From positions 1-64,000 of the forward strand of contig JADLAC010000029.1 in NCBI GenBank assembly GCA_020848435.1: a stretch of 64,000 bases of DNA, written 5' to 3'. The position numbers were made by a program, and so were the translations under genes. Of the stretch, positions 1-8,729 are shown one piece after another. The notes below the pieces were generated by a model that was not told the DNA's origin, did not search any database, and saw nothing but the letters and a program-made list of their open reading frames with translations. The DNA is from Burkholderiales bacterium (lineage in GTDB: Bacteria > Pseudomonadota > Gammaproteobacteria > Burkholderiales > WYBJ01). Position 1 is the first letter of the stretch. The number at the start of each line of letters is the position of its first letter.

Positions 1-186
1 TAGGAGCCTGTCGGAGTTGATTTCACGTGTGCGACGGAGGCGATTTTCGCGCAGGGCTAGGAGGACGACGCAGCCGATAGCGAGACTATCGGCAAGTCGT
101 TCGACACCGCCATGCGCGAAAATCGCCTCGTCCCTTGGGGTTGCGCCCACAACGCATCGCGCGAAATCAAGTCCGACAAGCTCCTA
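1..186. repeat. Nested inverted-repeat (MITE-like) element, full copy
   Basis: The outer ends are inverted copies: TAGGAGCCTGTCGGA at 1-15 and its near-perfect complement at 172-186. Matching inner blocks follow: a TTGATTTC block near 17-24 against GAAATCAA near 162-169, and GGCGATTTTCGCGCA near 39-53 against its complement near 114-127. A central hairpin CCGATAG / CTATCGG lies at 74-80 / 86-92. The arms are not colinear throughout because of indels. The right arm recurs at 49266-49343, and a minimal version at 59211-59254. There is no transposase, so this is a non-autonomous or REP-type repeat. The family name is unknown to me. Confidence 0.75.
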
Positions 187-213
187 AAGCCCCGGACGAA
201 GAACCCGCGGCGG

Positions 214-219
214 TATAAT
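214..219 (+). promoter_or_regulatory. Possible -10 box upstream of pcnB
   Basis: A perfect TATAAT hexamer lies 52 bases before the pcnB ATG and just outside the repeat element. No convincing -35 hexamer sits 16-18 bases upstream. This is therefore only a candidate promoter for the pcnB-folK-dNK-panB-panC run. Confidence 0.3.
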
Positions 220-271
220 CCAAGGCTTGCGGCAGCGCCGAATCCGGGCGCCATGCCTGCCTGGCAAAACG

Positions 272-1609
272 ATGATCCGAAGCCTGTTGCGGCGAGTGTT
301 CTCACGTGGTTCGACCAAGCCCAAGGTCATCGCCTTCGCCTCGCACGGCATCGCGGCCGCCAGCATCAGCCAGTGCGCGCGCCGCGTGGTCGAGGCGCTG
401 CAGGGCCACGGTTTCAAAGCCTTCGTCGTCGGCGGCGCGGTCCGCGACCTGTTGCTCGCCAAGCATCCCAAGGATTTCGACCTTGCGACCGATGCCCATC
501 CCGAGCAGGTAAAGGGCGTATTCCGGCGCTCGCGCATCATCGGCCGGCGCTTTCGGCTGGTGCATTGCATGTGCGGCAACGAGACGGTCGAGGTGGCCAC
601 CTTCCGGCGCGGCCACGACCAGGAGGAAGACGCGGCCGGGCACACCGACGAGCACGGGCGGCTGCTGCGCGACAACGTCTACGGCAGCCAGCCGGACGAC
701 GCCGCGCGGCGCGATTTCACCATCAATGCGCTGTTCTACGATCCGGCCACGCAGGAGATCGTCGACTACCACAACGGCTGGGCCGACCTGAAGAAGAAGC
801 AGCTACGCATGATCGGCGACCCCGATATCCGCTATCGCGAAGACCCGGTGCGCATGTTGCGGGCGGTGCGCTTCGCCGCCGCCTACGGGCTGGAGATCGA
901 GAAGAAGACGTTGGCGCCCATCCGCCCGCTGGCGCCGTTGCTGCAAAACGTGCCGCCGGCGCGGCTGTTCGACGAGATGCTGAAGCTGCTGCTGTCCGGT
1001 CACGCGACCCAATGCGTGACCCGACTGCGGCGCGAAGGCCTGCACCATGGGTTGCTGCCGCTGCTCGATGTGATCCTGGAGCAGCCACTGGGTGAGCGTT
1101 TCGTCATGCTCGCGCTCAACACGACCGACGTGCGGATCCTCGAGGGCAAGCCGGTTTCGCCGGGTTTTCTGTTCGCAGCCTTGCTCTGGCACGAAGTGCT
1201 CGCGACCAGCAAGAAGATCCGCGAAGGCGGCATGGCGCCGATGCCCGCGCTGTTCCTCGCCATGGACCAGGTGCTCGATACCCAGACCGCCAAGCTCGCC
1301 ATTCCGCGCCGTTATACCACCGACATGAAGGATCTGTGGGCCCTGCAACAGCGGCTGGAGAACCGCACCGGACGGCGGCCGTTTCGCGTGCTGGAGCACC
1401 CGCGCTTCCGCGCCGCTTACGACTTTCTCCAGTTGCGCTGCGATTGCGGCGAGCTCGAGGCCGAGGTCGGGGATTGGTGGCGGCGATTCCAGCAGGCGAG
1501 CGCGCACGAACGCGAAGGCATGCTGCTGCGCGAGGGCGATGCTAAGCGCCGCCGCCGGCGCCGGCGCAAGCCGTCCACGGCGCAGGCGCAACCGGACGCC
1601 CCCGTGTAG
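272..1609 (+). CDS. pcnB: Poly(A) polymerase I
   Basis: Template-independent nucleotidyltransferase that adds 3' poly(A) tails to RNA and so marks it for decay. The 445-residue product is close to the length of E. coli PcnB. The class II nucleotidyltransferase signature is clear: GGAVRD at residues 54-59 and the metal-binding DFDLATD at 68-74. An RNA-binding head domain follows. The C-terminus is a run of arginines, as is common in this family. I chose the ATG at 272 because an upstream in-frame TTG at 227 would add only unconserved residues. It is the first gene of a co-directional run; folK begins 14 bases after its stop. The arginine tail and the 54-59 motif separate it from CCA-adding enzymes, though the catalytic folds are shared. 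Confidence 0.95.
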   Translation: MIRSLLRRVFSRGSTKPKVIAFASHGIAAASISQCARRVVEALQGHGFKAFVVGGAVRDLLLAKHPKDFDLATDAHPEQVKGVFRRSRIIGRRFRLVHCMCGNETVEVATFRRGHDQEEDAAGHTDEHGRLLRDNVYGSQPDDAARRDFTINALFYDPATQEIVDYHNGWADLKKKQLRMIGDPDIRYREDPVRMLRAVRFAAAYGLEIEKKTLAPIRPLAPLLQNVPPARLFDEMLKLLLSGHATQCVTRLRREGLHHGLLPLLDVILEQPLGERFVMLALNTTDVRILEGKPVSPGFLFAALLWHEVLATSKKIREGGMAPMPALFLAMDQVLDTQTAKLAIPRRYTTDMKDLWALQQRLENRTGRRPFRVLEHPRFRAAYDFLQLRCDCGELEAEVGDWWRRFQQASAHEREGMLLREGDAKRRRRRRRKPSTAQAQPDAPV

Positions 1610-1623
1610 GCCCTTGGCAGGCG

Positions 1624-2109
1624 ATGCACGACGTCTTCATCGGCCTGGGCAGCAACCTGGACGATCCGGTGGCCCGGGTCCGGGCTGCGATAGGCGCGCT
1701 CGGATCCCTCGACGCCACGCAGCTCGTGCGCGCCTCGTCGTTGTATCGCACCAAGCCCGTCGGCTATGCGCAGCAGCCTGATTTCGTGAATGCCGTAGCC
1801 CGGCTCGCGACCCGGTTACCGGCGCATGTGCTCTTGCAGCAGTTGCAGGCCATCGAGCAAGCGGCCGGGCGCACTCGCAGCCTGGCCAACGGTCCGCGCA
1901 CATTGGATCTCGATCTTCTGCTCTATGATGGCGCGCACATCGCTACGCCGCCGCTCGCCGTGCCGCATCCACGCATGCATGCAAGGGCGTTCGTCCTGGT
2001 GCCGCTGGTCGAGATCGCACCTGGGGTGGAAATCCCCGGCCGGGGTGCGGCCGCAACGCTGCTGGAAGCCCTGGGCACCCACGAGGTGGTACGGATCGGC
2101 GATGCTTGA
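1624..2109 (+). CDS. folK: 6-hydroxymethyl-dihydropterin pyrophosphokinase
   Basis: HPPK transfers pyrophosphate from ATP to 6-hydroxymethyl-7,8-dihydropterin, the step before dihydropteroate synthase in folate synthesis. The 161-residue protein shows GLGSN at 7-11, the substrate-loop TKPVGYAQQPDFVN region at 43-56, and the metal-binding PRTLDLDLLLYD at 91-102. The conserved VPHPRMHARAFVL segment follows at 113-125. The gene overlaps the next reading frame by 8 bases, which suggests translational coupling. Its place after pcnB is typical of beta- and gammaproteobacteria. Confidence 0.95.
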   Translation: MHDVFIGLGSNLDDPVARVRAAIGALGSLDATQLVRASSLYRTKPVGYAQQPDFVNAVARLATRLPAHVLLQQLQAIEQAAGRTRSLANGPRTLDLDLLLYDGAHIATPPLAVPHPRMHARAFVLVPLVEIAPGVEIPGRGAAATLLEALGTHEVVRIGDA

Positions 2110-2746
2110 CGCGTCCGCCAAGGGCCGCTACATCGCGGTCGAGGGTCCCATAGGCGCCGGCAAGACCTCGCTTGCGCGCAGGCTCGCCGCGCATCTCGGG
2201 GGCAGCGAGATGCTGGAAGAGCCGCAACACAATCCTTTCCTCCCCGGCTTCTATCAGGAGCCCGCACGTTACGCGCTCTCGACCCAGCTGCATTTTCTGC
2301 TGCAACGGGTGAACCAGCTGCGCTCGCTCGCGCAGGGCGGCATCGACGCACACGCGATCGTCGCCGACTTCATGCTGGACAAGGATCGCTTGTTCGCGGC
2401 CATCAACCTGGACCCGGACGAGCTCGCCTTGTACGAAGGGCTGTACCGGCATATCCGGCCGCAGGCGCCGGCGCCGGACCTGGTGATCTACCTGCAAGCC
2501 TCGCCGGCGACCCTGCTGGAGCGGGTGCGGCGGCGGCGCGCGGAGTACGAACGCGGTCTTACGCTCGACTACCTACACCGGCTGTCGGCGGCGTATGCAA
2601 GCTTCTTTCATGCTTACAGCGCCGCGCCGGTGCTCATCGTCAATTCCGACCATCTCAACTTTGTTGATCGCGACGCCGATTTTGAATTATTGTTGCAGCG
2701 CATGCGCGGCCTCAAGGGGCCGCGGGAGTATTTCAGCCTGGGATAA
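2102..2746 (+). CDS. Deoxynucleoside kinase family protein (dNK/dGK-like)
   Basis: A 214-residue P-loop kinase of the deoxynucleoside kinase family, which phosphorylates deoxynucleosides in nucleotide salvage. The Walker A motif GPIGAGKT is at residues 15-22. A LEEP segment near 37-40 and a [11 protein letters not shown] segment match the substrate-binding helices of the family. An arginine-rich lid ([13 protein letters not shown]) lies near 140. The ATG at 2102 overlaps the folK stop and puts the P-loop at the expected distance from the N-terminus. A longer frame open from 1826 is read through folK and is not used. Deoxyguanosine or deoxyadenosine specificity cannot be decided. The position between folK and panB is common in betaproteobacteria. 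Confidence 0.85.
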   Translation: MLDASAKGRYIAVEGPIGAGKTSLARRLAAHLGGSEMLEEPQHNPFLPGFYQEPARYALSTQLHFLLQRVNQLRSLAQGGIDAHAIVADFMLDKDRLFAAINLDPDELALYEGLYRHIRPQAPAPDLVIYLQASPATLLERVRRRRAEYERGLTLDYLHRLSAAYASFFHAYSAAPVLIVNSDHLNFVDRDADFELLLQRMRGLKGPREYFSLG

Positions 2747-2757
2747 GGACGAGCGAC

Positions 2758-3549
2758 GTGCGCGTGACGCTGGCTGCATTGCAAAAGATGGCGCTGGACG
2801 GCGGCAAGATCGCGATGCTGACGTGCTACGACGCGAGCTTCGCCAGCCTGCTCGAGCACGCAGGCGTCGATGTACTGCTCATCGGCGATTCGCTCGGCAA
2901 CGTCATCCAGGGCCAGGAGTCGACCTTGCCGGTGAGCATGGACGACATGGTCTACCACACCCGCTGCGTGGCCCGCGGCGCGAAGCGGGCCTTCATCGTC
3001 GCCGACATGCCCTTCGGCAGCTTTCAGCTCGGACCGGCGCAGGCGTTCGAGAATGCCGCCCGGCTGATGGCCGCGGGCGCCCAGATGGTGAAGCTCGAAG
3101 GCGGGGCGGTGATGGTCGATAGCGTCGACTTCCTCGTGCGCCGCGGTGTGCCGGTATGCGGCCACCTGGGCTTGACGCCGCAGTCGGTGCACCAGCTCGG
3201 CGGCTATCGCGTGCAAGGCCGCGAGGAAGGCGGCGCGCGGCAACTGGTCGCGGACGCCGTGGCCTTGTCCGAGGCGGGCGCAGCGTTCATCGTGCTGGAA
3301 GCCGTCCCCGCCAAGCTCGCGGCCGAGACCACGCGGGTGGCCTCGGCATTGACGATCGGCATCGGCGCCGGCGTCGATTGCGATGGGCAAGTCCTCGTGT
3401 TGCACGACATGCTCGACGTCTATCCGGGGCGCAAGGCGAAGTTCGTCAAGAACTTCATGGCCGGGGCCGCGAGCATACAAGCCGCCGTCGAAGCGTACGT
3501 GAAGCAGGTCAAGGCCAAGGAATTCCCCGGGCCGGAGCACGCCTTCTAG
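2758..3549 (+). CDS. panB: 3-methyl-2-oxobutanoate hydroxymethyltransferase
   Basis: Ketopantoate hydroxymethyltransferase, the first committed step of pantothenate synthesis. It moves a hydroxymethyl group from methylene-tetrahydrofolate to alpha-ketoisovalerate. The 263-residue length is standard. [10 protein letters not shown] at 21-30 and the metal-ligand region GDSLGN at 43-48 are conserved, as is the [14 protein letters not shown] segment near 137-150. The start is GTG at 2758, eleven bases after the preceding stop and directly upstream of the conserved [10 protein letters not shown]. The folK product feeds folate, the one-carbon donor used here. Confidence 0.96.
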   Translation: MRVTLAALQKMALDGGKIAMLTCYDASFASLLEHAGVDVLLIGDSLGNVIQGQESTLPVSMDDMVYHTRCVARGAKRAFIVADMPFGSFQLGPAQAFENAARLMAAGAQMVKLEGGAVMVDSVDFLVRRGVPVCGHLGLTPQSVHQLGGYRVQGREEGGARQLVADAVALSEAGAAFIVLEAVPAKLAAETTRVASALTIGIGAGVDCDGQVLVLHDMLDVYPGRKAKFVKNFMAGAASIQAAVEAYVKQVKAKEFPGPEHAF

Positions 3550-3610
3550 CAAACCGCCAACCCGCCGTGAGCGGCAGCGCGCCGCGCTCACGATTCTTCG
3601 ATTCGAAGTT

Positions 3611-4450
3611 ATGGACGTCATTCACTCGGTTGCTGCCTTGCGCGAACGCCTGGAACGGGTGCCGAACAACGTGTTCGTGCCGACCATGGGCAATCTGCAC
3701 CAGGGCCACATCCAGCTCATCGACATCGCCAAGCCGCGGGCCGCGTGCACGGTCGTCAGCATATTCGTCAACCGCCTGCAATTCGGCCCCCAGGAGGACT
3801 TCGACCGCTATCCGCGGACGCTGGAAAACGATTTCGAGCAATGCCGCTCGACCGGTGTCGATGTCGTGTTCGTACCCGATGAGCGCGAAATCTATCCGGA
3901 GCCTCAGACCTTCGTGGTCGAGCCCTCGGATCTGCAGCACATCCTCGAAGGGGCCGCACGACCCAAGCACTTCCGCGGCGTGGCCACCGTCGTGCTCAAG
4001 CTGTTCAACATGGTGCGGCCGCATTCGGCCATTTTCGGCAAGAAGGACTATCAGCAGTACATCGTGCTGCGAGACATGATCCGGCAGTTCGCGCTGCCGA
4101 TCGAGATCATCCCGGCCGAGACCGTGCGCGCCGACGACGGGCTCGCCCTTTCCTCGCGCAACCAATACTTGTCGCCGCCGCACCGGCGCGAAGCCCCGCG
4201 GCTTTACCAGACGCTATGCCAGATGCGTGACGAGCTGCTGCAAGGCGCTCGCGATATGCAACGCCTGGAGCTCGAGGGCATGGCTGGATTGGCGCGCAAC
4301 GGCTGGCGTCCCGACTACATCGCGATCCGGCGGCAAGCCGACTTGCAGGCCGGGACGCCGGAGGATACGCACCTGGTCATCGTCGCCGCCGCTCGGCTGG
4401 GGCCGACGCGTCTGATCGACAACATCGAAATCGAGCTGCCCGGGCCGTAG
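3611..4450 (+). CDS. panC: Pantothenate synthetase
   Basis: Joins pantoate and beta-alanine with ATP to give pantothenate. The 279-residue protein has the nucleotidyl-transferase HxGH-type motif PTMGNLHQGH at 24-33, where Q replaces the more usual E or D before GH. It also has FVNRLQFGPQEDFDRYPRT near 57-75 and GKKDYQQ near 143. The KMSKS-equivalent region reads GLALSSRNQYL near 176. It lies 61 bases after panB in the same direction, the usual pan pair. Panthothenate transport or panD is not present in the window. Confidence 0.96.
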   Translation: MDVIHSVAALRERLERVPNNVFVPTMGNLHQGHIQLIDIAKPRAACTVVSIFVNRLQFGPQEDFDRYPRTLENDFEQCRSTGVDVVFVPDEREIYPEPQTFVVEPSDLQHILEGAARPKHFRGVATVVLKLFNMVRPHSAIFGKKDYQQYIVLRDMIRQFALPIEIIPAETVRADDGLALSSRNQYLSPPHRREAPRLYQTLCQMRDELLQGARDMQRLELEGMAGLARNGWRPDYIAIRRQADLQAGTPEDTHLVIVAAARLGPTRLIDNIEIELPGP

Positions 4451-4484
4451 GCAGCCCTCGGCCCAGGTCGCGCTGCGCCCCGGA

Positions 4485-5237
4485 TCAGGCCGGGAACGAC
4501 ACCTGGGCGCGCCCCACGGCAGGGAATTCCACCACGACCTCGGCCGCGGGCTCGACCATGTGCATGCCCAGCCAGGCGCCCGTGGTCACCACCGTATTGG
4601 CGGCGAGCCCGCCGCGCTCACGGGCGTGGTTGGCAAGCCATGGCAGCAGCCCCAGGGGATTGCCCACCGCATGGGTGCCCGTGCCCTGCTTCAGGAGCGC
4701 GCCGTTCACCCACGTCCGCACCTCCAGCGTGGCGCAATCGATGGGCGCGTAGTCGCGCCGACCGCTGCCGCGCACCAACGCGAAATTGAGCTGATGGTCC
4801 GCGAGCTTGGTGGCGCCCTCGGCGCTTTCCCAGTCGGCCAGCCGGGAGTCGCACACTTCGATGGCAACGCATAGCTCGTCCAAGGCGGCCATCACCTCGG
4901 ATTCGGTGTACGCGCTCGCTCGCGGCGGCAAGGCGGCTTTGAACACCACGGCGATCTCCGCCTCGACCCCGATCATGTGCAGCCCCCGCGCATTGATCCG
5001 GGCCGGGCTCGCCAGCACATCGAAGATCGGTGCGGCGGTGGGCTCGGTGCGGCCATCGGGGGCACCGACTTTCCATCCGGCCCGCGCCGTCTTACCCAAC
5101 AGGCGGGCGACTTCATCTTGCACGGCATAGGCTTGCGCAGCCGTGCGCGGTCGCAGCTCGGCGGGGAGGACGATGCGCCGGCCTTGCGCGCGTGCATCGG
5201 CCAGGATTTGCGCTGCCCGAAGGATATCCATCGACAT
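4485..5237 (-). CDS. 2-keto-4-pentenoate hydratase family protein
   Basis: A 250-residue member of the MhpD / fumarylacetoacetate hydrolase-fold group, which hydrates 2-hydroxypentadienoate in meta-cleavage pathways for aromatics. Conserved features are the AWKVG-type segment (GWKVGAP near 54-60), the metal-binding GVEAEIAVVF near 89-98, the AIEVCDSR segment near 123-130 and the late GNPLGLLPWLAN stretch. No other meta-cleavage genes are adjacent, so the substrate is not fixed. Related decarboxylases (4-oxalocrotonate decarboxylase) share this fold and cannot be excluded. The gene faces panC convergently with a 34-base gap. Confidence 0.75.
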   Translation of the reverse strand: MSMDILRAAQILADARAQGRRIVLPAELRPRTAAQAYAVQDEVARLLGKTARAGWKVGAPDGRTEPTAAPIFDVLASPARINARGLHMIGVEAEIAVVFKAALPPRASAYTESEVMAALDELCVAIEVCDSRLADWESAEGATKLADHQLNFALVRGSGRRDYAPIDCATLEVRTWVNGALLKQGTGTHAVGNPLGLLPWLANHARERGGLAANTVVTTGAWLGMHMVEPAAEVVVEFPAVGRAQVSFPA

Positions 5238-5517
5238 GGCTGCCTCGCGAGGTGGAAAACATCATTATGACGCCCGTGGCTGGCGCGAAGACGAGGCGGT
5301 CCACGCCAGGCGAAAATGCGCCTCAAATGCGTTGCCACGTGCGCGCATTTCCCGTATCTTGGCCGGGCAATCGATTCGACGCCCGGCATGACGCGCACGG
5401 GTGAAACGCCCGGGCGTAGCCTGTTCGGGGTCATGACGCTGGCTTGACTCGCATTGCGGGGGATGGGTCGCGATATGCGATGGACATCCGGACGTCTAAA
5501 TTTTCTTGGGAAGTCGC
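5238..5517. other. Intergenic region between hydratase and cold-shock gene
   Basis: Divergent promoter space for the minus-strand hydratase and the plus-strand cold-shock gene. The right part would be the long 5' leader usual for csp mRNAs. A purine-rich GGGAAG lies just before the csp ATG. I see no credible gene and no clear -35/-10 pair. Confidence 0.4.
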
Positions 5518-5721
5518 ATGGCAACTGGAACCGTGAAGTGGTTCAATGAAGCAAAAGGCTATGGATTCATCACCCCGGACGATGGCGGGCAGGACCTGTT
5601 CGCGCATTTCTCCGAAATCCAGGCGAAAGGGTTCAAGACCCTGCAAGAGAAGCAGAAGGTCAGCTTCGAAGTGAAGACCGGCCCCAAAGGGAAACAGGCC
5701 GCGCAGATCAAGCCGGTATAA
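5518..5721 (+). CDS. Cold-shock domain protein (first copy)
   Basis: A 67-residue single cold-shock domain, a nucleic-acid-binding beta barrel that melts RNA structure. The RNP1 motif KGYGFI is at residues 13-18. RNP2 is DLFAHFS at 26-32, where LFAHF replaces the classical VFVHF; the same change occurs in the second copy at 54309-54515. The ATG at 5518 gives the standard [10 protein letters not shown] start. The longer frame open from 5506 is not needed. The gene is monocistronic, with a strong intrinsic terminator 30 bases after its stop. Confidence 0.95.
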   Translation: MATGTVKWFNEAKGYGFITPDDGGQDLFAHFSEIQAKGFKTLQEKQKVSFEVKTGPKGKQAAQIKPV

Positions 5722-5751
5722 CACCACCAACGACGCTCTCTGCGAGCCCGG

Positions 5752-5781
5752 ACCGCAGTCGTCACGACTGCGGTTTTTTTT
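5752..5781 (+). terminator. Intrinsic terminator of the cold-shock gene
   Basis: A perfect 10-bp stem ACCGCAGTCG / CGACTGCGGT (5752-5761 and 5765-5774) with loop TCA is followed by eight T residues. The loop TCA is also the complement of the TGA stop of the convergent MFS gene, so that gene's last codons are the terminator read backwards. Confidence 0.92.
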
Positions 5782-7018
5782 CGTCCCGCGCGCTGCCGGC
5801 GGGCGGGACGCTCGAGCGGCGCGCATGATGCAGGCATAGCAGCGCGATGGCCGAGGGGATCACCAGCAAGCCGAAGCTCGTGCTGTAGCTGTCGAAGATC
5901 GTGAACGCGGTCGCGAACAGGAGCGGCGCCGCGACGCTGCTGACGTTGACGAAGAACAGCGCGCCGCCGGTCGCGTTGCTCACCTGGCCGGCCGGTGCGA
6001 GGCGCGCGACTTCGCCCAGGAAGGCGCCGTTCCAGCCGCTCGCGCTGAAGCCCAAGACGAAGAACAGCACGTAGACCAGCGGCCGGGGCCAGCCCAGCGC
6101 CAGCGTTCCGGTGCCCAAGGTCGCGGCGACGAGCGTGGCGGCGAGCAGCGCGAGCGCGAGCAGCGCGTCGCGGCGCCGGTCGGCGTACCAGCCCCAGAAC
6201 ACACGCCCGCACACCCCGCCGACTTGCGCCACGGTAAGGATCCAGCCCGCCTCCACCAGCGGTAGCGAGAACTGCTCGTAGAACATCGCGACGGTGTAGC
6301 TCTGCATGCAGATCTGGCTCGCGCAAATGCCGGCGCCGGCCAAGGCCATGAGCCGCAGACGCGGCCGGTGCCAGATGATGCGCACCGCCCCCAGCGGATT
6401 GGCGGCAAGCGGCGTGGCGGGGATGCGATCGTCATCCCAGCGCCGGCGCCAGCGCTCCATCACGAGAGCCATGCCGAGGGCGGCGAGCGCATCCAGCCAT
6501 AGGGCCCATTGCCAGCCGGCCGTGATCGTGACCACCGGCATGATGGTGGCGGTCAACACTCCGCCCAGGGGCACGCCGCTTTGTTTCAGCGAGAACACGA
6601 CATTGCGCCGATGCGCGGGGGTGAATCGAATGAGGATGTGCGAGGCCGACGGCGTCAACATGCCGTAGCCGATACCGACGCTGAGCGAGGCCGGGACGGC
6701 GCAGGCGAGACTCGGGATGCTCAGCGCAGCGGCGCCGGCTGCGACCAGCACCAGCCCGGCCTGGTTGACGCGGGTGGCGCCCCAGCGCAAGGAAAGGTTG
6801 CCGCCGAAGACCAGCGCGACGATGATGCCGAAGGCCATCAGGCTCGCCTGGTAGCCGATCGCGTACACGGGCACGCCGTAAGCCTTGGCCGCGAACGGGG
6901 CGATGGCGGGCAAGGTCAGCGCCGAGATCGTACCGAGGGTGTGCGCGAGGGTGAGAACGCCGACCAGCGTGAGGAACTCGCCGCGGCGCATCGGCGCCGC
7001 GGTCGGCGGCGCGCTCAT
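5762..7018 (-). CDS. Major facilitator superfamily transporter
   Basis: A 418-residue integral membrane protein with about twelve hydrophobic segments. Examples are the segments starting at FLTLVGVLTLAHTLG (residues 15-29) and YQASLMAFGIIVALVFGG (56-73). A basic cytoplasmic loop (MERWRRRWDDDR) lies in the middle, as in MFS proteins. The substrate cannot be told from sequence. The start is the ATG at 7018; an internal ATG at residue 10 is possible. The last residues, EKKPQS, are encoded by the reverse complement of the cold-shock gene's terminator stem and T-run, and the stop codon is its loop. Confidence 0.85.
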   Translation of the reverse strand: MSAPPTAAPMRRGEFLTLVGVLTLAHTLGTISALTLPAIAPFAAKAYGVPVYAIGYQASLMAFGIIVALVFGGNLSLRWGATRVNQAGLVLVAAGAAALSIPSLACAVPASLSVGIGYGMLTPSASHILIRFTPAHRRNVVFSLKQSGVPLGGVLTATIMPVVTITAGWQWALWLDALAALGMALVMERWRRRWDDDRIPATPLAANPLGAVRIIWHRPRLRLMALAGAGICASQICMQSYTVAMFYEQFSLPLVEAGWILTVAQVGGVCGRVFWGWYADRRRDALLALALLAATLVAATLGTGTLALGWPRPLVYVLFFVLGFSASGWNGAFLGEVARLAPAGQVSNATGGALFFVNVSSVAAPLLFATAFTIFDSYSTSFGLLVIPSAIALLCLHHARRSSVPPAGSARDEKKPQS

Positions 7019-7037
7019 CGGCCCGCGGTGAAGCTGC

Positions 7038-7616
7038 TCACCCGAACGGGCCGACGCCGATCAGCCATGCGTGCAGGTGGAAGGCGAACGCCGCCCAGAG
7101 TGCGAGCCCGATCGCGACCGCGACGGCATCTCGCGCCAAGGACGCGCTCGGATAGCGGGTGCCGGCGGCACGGTCGCGCGCTCGCGCCGCCTTGAAATCG
7201 AATACCGCCCAGACGAGGAAGGCGCCGAACAGCAGCACATCGCCGAGCCGGCCGTTGGAGATCAGATGCGCTAGCGCCCACAGCTTCACGCCAACGAGCA
7301 TCGGGTGGCCGAGCGCGGCCTTGATGCGCGTGCCGGGGATGTAGGCCGCGGCAATCAGCACGAATATCGGAGCGGTGAGCAGCGCCGCCGCGTGCCGCGT
7401 CCACAGCGGAGGCTCCCACAGCGTTACGGGCTCGGCCCGCGTCATGCCGTAGCCCCAGACGATGAGCGCGAATCCGAGCAGCGAGACGATCGAATACAGC
7501 CCCTTCCAGCGCTGCTCGCCCAGCCGGGCGATCTGGCGTGCACGCCACGGCTCGGCGACGATGCGCAGCGAATGCGCGCCCAGGAAGACGAGCAGGCCGG
7601 CGATCAGGACGCTCAT
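7038..7616 (-). CDS. NnrU family membrane protein
   Basis: A 192-residue protein with about five to six hydrophobic segments, resembling the NnrU family associated with nitrite and nitric oxide metabolism in denitrifiers. Family-like features are FLGAHSLRIV near 12-21, the GWxY-type segment IVWGYGMTRA, LGHPMLVGVKLWALAHLISNG (the most diagnostic stretch, split here between residues 99-118) and FDFKAARARD. The start is the ATG at 7616. A longer frame adds 30 basic residues read from within the neighbour's promoter region. No nir or nor genes are nearby, so a denitrification role is not supported by context. Confidence 0.75.
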   Translation of the reverse strand: MSVLIAGLLVFLGAHSLRIVAEPWRARQIARLGEQRWKGLYSIVSLLGFALIVWGYGMTRAEPVTLWEPPLWTRHAAALLTAPIFVLIAAAYIPGTRIKAALGHPMLVGVKLWALAHLISNGRLGDVLLFGAFLVWAVFDFKAARARDRAAGTRYPSASLARDAVAVAIGLALWAAFAFHLHAWLIGVGPFG

Positions 7617-7668
7617 GCGTAAGCTCCCGCGAACCCGCGTGCCGCGCCCATTGCCGCGTCTCGGCCCG

Positions 7669-8589
7669 TCAGCCCGGGACCGAATCGTCCTCGGCTGCGG
7701 CGCCAACGACGGCAGGTTCGAACAATGTCCTCGGTAGCGGTTCGGTGTCGAAAGCGGTGTCGCCCTCGGCTTGCGGTGCGCCGCTCGCTTCCAGGCGCGC
7801 GAAATCGTACCAGGCGCGATCCGCCAGGTGCGACGGCGCCACGTTCTGCAATGCGCGCAGCATGTTGTCCAGCCGGCCCGGATGCTTGCGCTCCCAGCCC
7901 TGGAGCATGTCCTTCACCAGCTTGCGCTGCATGTTCTCCTGCGATCCGCAGAGCGTGCAAGGGATGAGCGGAAACTCGCGGATGCGCGCGTACGCGGCAA
8001 TATCCTTCTCGCGGCAATAGTACAACGGCCGGATGACGACGTTGGAGCCGTCGTCGCTCACCAGCTTGGGCGGCATGGCCTTCATCTTCGAGCAGAAGAA
8101 CATGTTGAGCAGCAGCGTGGTCAGGACATCGTCGCGATGATGGCCGAGCGCGATGCGGGTCGCGCCGAGCTCGCGCGCGACCCGATAGAGCACACCGCGC
8201 CGCAGCCGCGAGCAGAGCGAGCACATGGTCTTGCCTTCGGGGATCAGCCGCTTGACGACGCTGTAGGTATCTTGCACTTCGATCCGGTAATGCACGCCGA
8301 TCGAGCGCAAGTAGCGCGGCAGCACGTCCTCGGGAAAGTCGGGCTGCTTCTGATCGAGGTTGACCGCGACCAGCTCGAAGCGAAACGGCGCGTGCTGCTG
8401 CAACGTGAGCAGCACGTCGAGCAGGGTGTAGCTGTCCTTGCCCCCGGACAGACATACCATGACCTTGTCGCCGTCGCCGATCATGCCGTAGTCGGCCGAA
8501 GCCTTGGTCGCAAGGCGCGTCAGCCGCTTCGCGATCGGTGACGAATTGAAGGCTTGGTGGCGGGAGAGCGTGCGCTGGCTGCCGTCCAT
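7669..8589 (-). CDS. ttcA: tRNA 2-thiocytidine(32) synthetase
   Basis: TtcA thiolates cytidine 32 in certain tRNAs, using ATP and an iron-sulfur cluster. The 306-residue protein has the PP-loop SGGKDS at residues 48-53, a CSLC pair at 124-127 and a further cysteine in PCTLCGSQE near 211-219. These are the cluster and sulfur-carrying cysteines expected in the family. [17 protein letters not shown] near 150-166 is also diagnostic. The start at 8589 is the only ATG before the conserved [12 protein letters not shown] segment. It lies 52 bases upstream of the NnrU-like gene on the same strand. Confidence 0.93.
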   Translation of the reverse strand: MDGSQRTLSRHQAFNSSPIAKRLTRLATKASADYGMIGDGDKVMVCLSGGKDSYTLLDVLLTLQQHAPFRFELVAVNLDQKQPDFPEDVLPRYLRSIGVHYRIEVQDTYSVVKRLIPEGKTMCSLCSRLRRGVLYRVARELGATRIALGHHRDDVLTTLLLNMFFCSKMKAMPPKLVSDDGSNVVIRPLYYCREKDIAAYARIREFPLIPCTLCGSQENMQRKLVKDMLQGWERKHPGRLDNMLRALQNVAPSHLADRAWYDFARLEASGAPQAEGDTAFDTEPLPRTLFEPAVVGAAAEDDSVPG

Positions 8590-8729
8590 GAGCGGGGGGA
8601 TGTTCAGCAGCGAACCGGTCGGGACACTGCAAAACGGAGATATTATCGTCTGGCCGGGGTGACGCCAAGCCGCGAGCCGCTCGCCGGCCGTTCATCGATC
8701 GCACGCATGCAAGGAGCGAGGAAGCACGG

